NCBI GenBank assembly: GCA_030145945.1
Contig: JASLDK010000164.1
Coordinates: 1 to 19,340, forward strand
Direction of reading: 5' to 3'
DNA length: 19,340 bases
DNA from: Nocardioides sp.
GTDB taxonomy: Bacteria; Actinomycetota; Actinomycetes; Propionibacteriales; Nocardioidaceae
Every line of letters starts with the position of its first letter. The first letter of the stretch is position 1. The translations under genes and the position numbers were made by a program. The notes beneath the pieces are model-generated. The model was not told the DNA's origin and made no database searches. It was given only the letters and a program-made list of their open reading frames with translations. Below, piece by piece: positions 15,482 to 19,340 of the stretch.

Positions 15482-16485
15482 GAGTCCGCTCCGGAGCGGC
15501 TGCGGTTGACGACGATCGCGGCGCAGGTGTTGACGCACAGCGTGATCAGGAAGAGCACGAATCCGGCGGCGAGGAGGGCCGAGAGCTGGGTCGGGGTGGC
15601 GTCACCGAACTGGACGGCGATCAGCGCGCTGACCGAGTTGGCGCCGATCTCGAGCAGGTTCCACTTGACCTCGAAGGCCGGGGAGATGATCAGGACGACC
15701 GCGATCGTCTCGCCGAGCGCACGGCCCAGGCCGAGCATCGTGCCGCCGATGATGCCGCCGCGGCCGAAGGGCAGGACGACGGAGCGGATGACACCCCACT
15801 TGGTCGCACCCAGTGCAAGTGCCGCCTCCCGCTCCCCCGGCGGGGTCTGCGAGAACACCTGTCGCATGACGGCACAGGCCATCGGCAGCACCATCATCGC
15901 CACGGCGATCCCGGCGCAGAAGGCGCTCGAGACATAGCGGCTGGTGTCCCACACGGCGCTGTTCGGGTCGGTGCCGCGGATCTTGAAGAACGGCACCCAG
16001 CCGAAGTGACGCTGCAACCACCAGGCGAGCTCGGCGGCGTGCGGCATGATCAGGAAGAAGCCCCACAGGCCGTAGACGATCGAGGGGATCGCGGCCATCA
16101 GGTCGATGCAGGAGACGAGCAGTCCCTTGATCTTCGCGGGCGCGTACTCACTGATGTAGAGCGCGGTCAGCAGGGCCAGCGGGAAGGCGAAGGTCATCGC
16201 CACCAGCGCGATGGAGACCGTGCCGACCAGGACACCGGCGATGCCGATGACGTCGACCTCGGGCTCCCAGCGCTGCTCGGTGAGGAACGAGAGACCGTAG
16301 TGGCGCAGCGTCGGAACCGCCTGCCAGGCGAGGAAGACTCCGACGCCACCGGTGATCACCAGGACGGAGGCACCGACCGCGCGGGACGCGTTGACGAAGA
16401 CCGCGTCAGCACCCGTGGCTCGACGCGAGATCCGGCGCGGCGCGGTTTCCGGCGCGCTCGGATCGGCAAGGGGCAAGCTGGTCAC
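15478..16485 (-). CDS. pstC: Phosphate ABC transporter permease PstC
   Basis: The first permease subunit and first gene of the locus. The 335-aa product has six predicted membrane segments. PstC motifs are HYGLSFLTEQRWEPE, IAGVLVGTVSIALVAMTFAF, PSIVYGLWGFFLIMP and the EAA loop EREAALALGATKWGVIRSVV, followed by GLGRALGETIAVVLIISP. The region of about 30 residues between the third and fourth segments (GWVPFFKIRGTDPNSAVW) is the usual external loop. The GTG at 16485 follows GAGGA with 6-nt spacing; the frame reading back to 16641 would cross the PHO-box region. About 105 nt upstream lie GTTC-type 11-nt direct repeats, so induction under phosphate limitation by a PhoP-type regulator is likely. 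Confidence 0.96.
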   Translation of the reverse strand: MTSLPLADPSAPETAPRRISRRATGADAVFVNASRAVGASVLVITGGVGVFLAWQAVPTLRHYGLSFLTEQRWEPEVDVIGIAGVLVGTVSIALVAMTFAFPLALLTALYISEYAPAKIKGLLVSCIDLMAAIPSIVYGLWGFFLIMPHAAELAWWLQRHFGWVPFFKIRGTDPNSAVWDTSRYVSSAFCAGIAVAMMVLPMACAVMRQVFSQTPPGEREAALALGATKWGVIRSVVLPFGRGGIIGGTMLGLGRALGETIAVVLIISPAFEVKWNLLEIGANSVSALIAVQFGDATPTQLSALLAAGFVLFLITLCVNTCAAIVVNRSRSGADS

Positions 16486-16550
16486 ACATCGTCCTCGATC
16501 GTGGCCACCCCGAGTGGGCCAGTGACGGCCGACGCGGACTCGCGCAGCCA

Positions 16551-16563
16551 TCACGAACCGTGA
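16551..16563. repeat. Palindrome TCACG-AAC-CGTGA in the pstC leader
   Basis: A perfect 5-bp inverted repeat with a 3-nt spacer lies between the PHO-box-like repeats and the pstC start. It could be a second operator or a weak leader hairpin; it is short enough to be chance. Confidence 0.35.
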
Positions 16564-16589
16564 CGGTGGTCCACGACCTGTTGGGGTGA

Positions 16590-16611
16590 GGACGGTGAAC
16601 GACAGAGGAAC
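16590..16611 (-). promoter_or_regulatory. PHO-box-like pair of 11-nt direct repeats upstream of pstC
   Basis: On the minus strand GTTCCTCTGTC (16611-16601) is followed directly by GTTCACCGTCC (16600-16590). PhoP in Streptomyces binds tandem 11-nt units whose conserved core is GTTCA, usually overlapping the -35 region. The second unit fits well and the first partly. No clear -10 box could be picked downstream. Position ahead of pstC makes a PhoP site the best reading. Confidence 0.65.
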
Positions 16612-16631
16612 GGACTGCCTGTTTCTGCTGA

Positions 16632-16654
16632 AATCCCCCAAGGTGCGGGGAATT
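16632..16654 (-). terminator. Weak terminator-like hairpin after the GGDEF gene
   Basis: On the minus strand AATTCCCC, a 7-nt loop and GGGGGATT pair over 8 bp with one wobble, followed by only two to three Ts. A smaller hairpin (CTCCG-TTT-CGGAG, 16655-16667) lies between it and the GGDEF stop at 16673. Together they probably separate the cyclase transcript from the pst promoter. Confidence 0.45.
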
Positions 16655-16672
16655 CTCCGAAACGGAGGCTTG

Positions 16673-17878
16673 TCAGGCGCTGTGGCGTGTGCGAGTGCTC
16701 ACAGCACGGGGCCAACTCGTGCGCTCACTGCGCACGGACCGGGCCCGTCCGGCCGCCTTGGCCGCATAGAGCGCCTCGTCGGCGTACGCCACCGCCAGGG
16801 CGATGTCGTCACCGGGCAGAACGGCCGCGATCCCGAAACTGACCGTGGGCATCGGTGAGGACGCTGCTCCCGTCGCGAAGTTCGCGGCGATCTCCGCGAC
16901 GATCGTCTCCGCATCGCCGGCAGATCCGGCGCCTCGCACCAGCAGGACGAACTCGTCGCCGCCCAACCGGCCGATCACCCCTCGGACGCCGACGACGGCA
17001 CGACACGCTTCGGCGAAGGCGATCAACGCCTGGTCCCCGGCTGCGTGACCGCGTCCGTCGTTGATGCTCTTGAACTGGTCGAGGTCCGCCACGATCACCG
17101 CGGTCTCCTGCCGCAACCGCGGCCCCTCGATGGCGTGCTGGGCGACACGCAGGAACTCTCCTCGGTTGAGCAGACCGGTCAGATCGTCCCGGGTCGCCTG
17201 GTAGCGCAGGTCGATCGTCTGCTGGTCGTGGCTCATCGTCGACATGCTGAAGGTGACGACGACCAGCAGGAGCATGGTCAGCATCGTGGTCACCTGGCCG
17301 CCGAAGACGCTCTCGAACACCGGGTGCTCCGGCCCGACGGTCACGAAGGCGACCATCCGGGCGAGGAAGAAGGCGCCCAATGCCCCCGAGACGAGTGCCA
17401 TGGCGCGGAGCACGAACTGCGACTGGGCACCCCGCTTGCTCACCGTGGTCTCGCCGAGCAACAGGACCAGCTCCACCGCCGATCCACCGATCAGGACCGC
17501 CATGCCCGCCAGATAGAAGGGGCCACCGGACCAGATGTTGGTCGCCGGATGATCGATGACCGAGGCCCCGAACACGATGAGGGGTACGGCGGCCAGCAGC
17601 CGCCATGACACCGGCCTCCCGCGCAGCGAGCGACCGGCCGCCCACACGCAGCCCGCCCCCAGGGTCCCGGCCACGTTGCCCAACGGGTTGGCGACGACCT
17701 GGACTGCTGTCCCGTTCAGGACGAACAGCGAGGCGCTGAGAATGAAGAAGGAGAGCGAGGCGCACCACCAGCCGCTGTAGGCGGACCGGGTGGGGCGGAA
17801 GGTGACACCGCCGAACAGCACGAGGACGCACACGGCCACGAGCGCAAAGGCCACGCGCAGTGTCGTCGTGTCGAGCAT
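16673..17878 (-). CDS. Membrane diguanylate cyclase (GGDEF domain, no I-site)
   Basis: Makes cyclic-di-GMP from two GTP at the inner face of the membrane. The 401-aa product has seven hydrophobic segments in residues 1-212, with no recognised sensory domain name. The GGDEF domain spans about 225-385: DDLTGLLNRGEF, the metal/GTP site DLDQFKSINDGRGHAAGD (265-282) and the signature GRLGGDEF with GGDEF at 306-310. All catalytic residues are present, so it should be active. The residues where an RxxD inhibitory site would sit (297 and 300) are both Gly, so product feedback through that site is not expected. No EAL domain. The ATG at 17878 has no Shine-Dalgarno but a TACCGT box ends 6 nt upstream. 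It precedes pstC on the same strand across 187 nt. Confidence 0.93.
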   Translation of the reverse strand: MLDTTTLRVAFALVAVCVLVLFGGVTFRPTRSAYSGWWCASLSFFILSASLFVLNGTAVQVVANPLGNVAGTLGAGCVWAAGRSLRGRPVSWRLLAAVPLIVFGASVIDHPATNIWSGGPFYLAGMAVLIGGSAVELVLLLGETTVSKRGAQSQFVLRAMALVSGALGAFFLARMVAFVTVGPEHPVFESVFGGQVTTMLTMLLLVVVTFSMSTMSHDQQTIDLRYQATRDDLTGLLNRGEFLRVAQHAIEGPRLRQETAVIVADLDQFKSINDGRGHAAGDQALIAFAEACRAVVGVRGVIGRLGGDEFVLLVRGAGSAGDAETIVAEIAANFATGAASSPMPTVSFGIAAVLPGDDIALAVAYADEALYAAKAAGRARSVRSERTSWPRAVSTRTRHSA

Positions 17879-17884
17879 GCTTCG

Positions 17885-17890
17885 ACGGTA
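17885..17890 (-). promoter_or_regulatory. Likely -10 box of a leaderless GGDEF transcript
   Basis: TACCGT on the minus strand fits TANNNT and would place the transcription start on the ATG at 17878. No convincing -35 was seen. Confidence 0.45.
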
Positions 17891-17982
17891 GGTCGCCGGG
17901 ACAACCTGCGCAGCGAAGTCGGCGAAGCATGGCCGAAGGCGCCGCCACCATGGTCAATCCGGGTGGTCCACCGGGTTCGGGA

Positions 17983-18000
17983 CCGGGACCTGGGTCCCGG
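17983..18000. repeat. 18-bp near-perfect palindrome in the divergent GGDEF/PH-protein promoter region
   Basis: CCGGGACC-TG-GGTCCCGG is an inverted repeat with perfect 8-bp arms, about 20 nt upstream of the -10 box for the plus-strand operon. A smaller GGTGG-T-CCACC dyad lies just before it. The placement suits a dimeric repressor or activator site. Confidence 0.5.
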
Positions 18001-18020
18001 GTCGAGTCCCTCGGGCGACG

Positions 18021-18026
18021 TAGGCT
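18021..18026 (+). promoter_or_regulatory. Likely -10 box for the PH-domain operon
   Basis: TAGGCT ends 7 nt before the GTG at 18034, with no Shine-Dalgarno between, so the message is probably leaderless. The identical hexamer is used at vapB. Confidence 0.5.
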
Positions 18027-18033
18027 CGGCGCC

Positions 18034-18519
18034 GTGAGCCAGCAACTGCGTGACCCTGCCCACCGCGTGAGCCCCAAGGCCCGCACGATGTGGTTCGCGG
18101 TCGAGGGGATCACGGCGGTGGTGATCGTGGTCGGCGTGACGATCGCCGCGGCGCTCTTCGTGCCGAGTCCACTGCGGTGGGCACTGATCGCGGCGACGGC
18201 CGCGTTGTGCACGGCATGGGCGGTCGTCGTACCGATCTGGAGATATCGGGTGCACCGCTGGGAGGCGTCGGCGACCGCCGTCCACACGCAGCGCGGGTGG
18301 TGGGCGCAGGAGCGTCGGATCGCGCCGATGTCGCGCGTCCAGACCGTCGACCTCGCCCAGGGCCCGCTCGCACGTCTCTTCGGCCTGGCGACAGTCACGG
18401 TCACGACCGCCTCGGCCGCCGGGCCGCTGCGGATCGAGGGTCTCGACCGACCGGTGGCCCTCGCTCTGGTCGACGAGCTGACCCGCAAGGCGGACCTGGT
18501 CGAGGGCGACGCGACATGA
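18034..18519 (+). CDS. PH-domain membrane protein, YdbS-like
   Basis: A small membrane protein with a bacterial PH (bPH2, DUF304) domain. YdbS/YdbT pairs in Bacillus have been linked to resistance to a circular bacteriocin; the general role is unknown. The 161-aa product has two adjacent hydrophobic segments (about residues 19-63: FAVEGITAVVIVVGVTIAAA and WALIAATAALCTAWAVVV). The bPH2 domain follows: WRYRVHRWEASATAVHTQRG, ERRIAPMSRVQTVDLAQGPL, ARLFGLATVTVTTAS. The GTG at 18034 (MSQQLRDPAHRVSPK) is chosen because the TAGGCT box and the palindrome lie just before it; a frame open from 17860 has low-complexity sequence unlike the family. Its TGA overlaps the next ATG by 4 bp. Confidence 0.88.
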   Translation: MSQQLRDPAHRVSPKARTMWFAVEGITAVVIVVGVTIAAALFVPSPLRWALIAATAALCTAWAVVVPIWRYRVHRWEASATAVHTQRGWWAQERRIAPMSRVQTVDLAQGPLARLFGLATVTVTTASAAGPLRIEGLDRPVALALVDELTRKADLVEGDAT

Positions 18520-19340
18520 CCTCCCCCCTTCCCGTCCCGCCAACTGACTGGCAGCGCCTCGATCCCCGCATGCTGTTGGTCCAGCCGATCAAGGAGATCG
18601 GCCGGTTCCTGCCCGTCCTGATCGGTGTGGTCGTCGCTGGCGCGTCCGGGCTCGGACCGTGGGCCCTCCTTGGCGTCGGCCTCCCTGTCGGACTGGGGGT
18701 GATCCGCTATCTGACGACGACCTATCGGCTCACCGACGAGCGCGTCGAGCTCCAACGTGGTCTCCTGCAGCGGCACACGCTCGCCACGCCCGTGGACCGC
18801 GTCCGGACCGTCGACCTGACCGCCTCCCCCATCCACCGACTGCTCGGACTGACGACAGTCGTCATCGGCACGGGGAGCGTGGCCGGCGACGACGATGACC
18901 GGCTCCGGTTGGACGCACTGCCCCGCGAGGAGGCGACCCGGCTGCGCACGAGACTGCTGCAGACCACCATCGCGACAGCACCCACCTCCACGTCCGGGAC
19001 CGTCGAGGTGGGCGTGCCGGACTCCGAGCGCGTCGTCGCCCGGTTCAGTCCACGCTGGCTCTGGTACGCCCCGTTCAGTGGCACGACCCTCGTCGCCCTC
19101 GGCGCGATCATCGGTCTGGTCGCCCAGGTGAGCCAGTCGATCCACATCCGCATCAGCGAGGACGATCTCGCCGCCATCAACGTCGGTCTCGTGGCAGCAC
19201 TGTGTGCCGCTGGCGTCGTGTTCGTCGTCCTTCTCGCCGTGAGTGGCTACCTCGTCGCCAACGGCGGATTCTCGCTCTCCCGCTTCGGCGGCGCCTGGCA
19301 CGTGCAACGCGGACTGCTCACCCGGCACGAGACCAGCATC
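18516..19340 (+). CDS. PH-domain membrane protein, YdbT-like, N-terminal 275 residues (runs off right edge)
   Basis: The larger partner of the preceding gene. YdbT-type proteins are usually around 450-500 aa with two or three bPH2 domains between membrane segments. The visible part has a hydrophobic pair (FLPVLIGVVVAGASGLGPWA and following), then the first bPH2 domain (TTYRLTDERVELQRGLLQRH, PVDRVRTVDLTASPIHRLLG, LTTVVIGTGS). A second hydrophobic pair follows (WYAPFSGTTLVALGAIIGLV and NVGLVAALCAAGVVFVVLLA), and then the start of a second bPH2 domain (GGFSLSRFGGAWHVQRGLLT). The ATG at 18516 overlaps the upstream stop (ATGA), so the two are translationally coupled and probably form one complex. 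Confidence 0.9.
   Translation, partial: MTSPLPVPPTDWQRLDPRMLLVQPIKEIGRFLPVLIGVVVAGASGLGPWALLGVGLPVGLGVIRYLTTTYRLTDERVELQRGLLQRHTLATPVDRVRTVDLTASPIHRLLGLTTVVIGTGSVAGDDDDRLRLDALPREEATRLRTRLLQTTIATAPTSTSGTVEVGVPDSERVVARFSPRWLWYAPFSGTTLVALGAIIGLVAQVSQSIHIRISEDDLAAINVGLVAALCAAGVVFVVLLAVSGYLVANGGFSLSRFGGAWHVQRGLLTRHETSI

Noticed and set aside
16809..19328. 839-aa minus-strand open frame covering the PH-domain genes and part of the GGDEF gene.
   Set aside because: It overlaps the GGDEF frame and runs antisense to two good PH-domain genes; composition is typical of a shadow frame.

Overview
The window is GC-rich throughout, with GTG/TTG starts, many 4-bp ATGA/GTGA overlaps between genes, and several genes with a TANNNT box 6-7 nt before the start codon and no Shine-Dalgarno. 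This points to a high-GC actinobacterium. The LysG/LysE pair, the DUF222/HNH family, the PHO box of GTTC-type 11-nt units and the overall protein style suggest a Nocardioides-like member of the Propionibacteriales, but that placement is inference.

Layout. 1-2035 (minus): the N-terminal two thirds of the transcription-repair coupling factor Mfd, running off the left edge, with a run of odd residues in the Walker A region at the very edge. 2150-3553 (minus): a decayed DUF222/HNH ('13E12-type') endonuclease with two frameshifts and one nonsense codon. 3605-4492 (minus) and 4565-5850 (plus): a lysG regulator divergent from lysE (basic amino acid exporter) and a PaiB-like FMN-binding protein. 5898-6517 (minus): a vapBC toxin-antitoxin pair with its own leaderless promoter.

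6593-16485 (minus) is the main feature: a seven-gene expanded phosphate-transport (pst) locus. In transcription order it is pstC, pstA, pstS, an 864-aa membrane-anchored PstS-like protein, a sortase-fold membrane protein, a secreted PstS-like protein with an Ig-like domain and lysine-rich tail, and pstB. The first five genes are joined by four consecutive 4-bp stop/start overlaps. A PHO-box-like pair of 11-nt repeats lies upstream of pstC, and a 14-bp perfect hairpin separates the last substrate-binding gene from pstB. The sortase-like protein lacks the catalytic His and Cys (Arg144 and Ala203 in their place). Two of the three binding proteins end in a hydrophobic segment plus an RRR tail without LPXTG, and none has a lipobox. 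I read this as a phosphate-uptake system built on peptide-anchored rather than lipid-anchored binding proteins, with a non-enzymatic sortase fold as a possible assembly or docking partner. This is the best candidate for an undescribed system here.

16673-17878 (minus) is a seven-TM GGDEF diguanylate cyclase without the usual RxxD inhibitory site, directly upstream of the pst locus. 18034-19340 (plus) holds divergent YdbS/YdbT-type bacterial PH-domain membrane proteins, the second cut by the right edge. No rRNA, tRNA, insertion sequence or CRISPR array was seen. There is no stretch above 300 bases without a gene or pseudogene.
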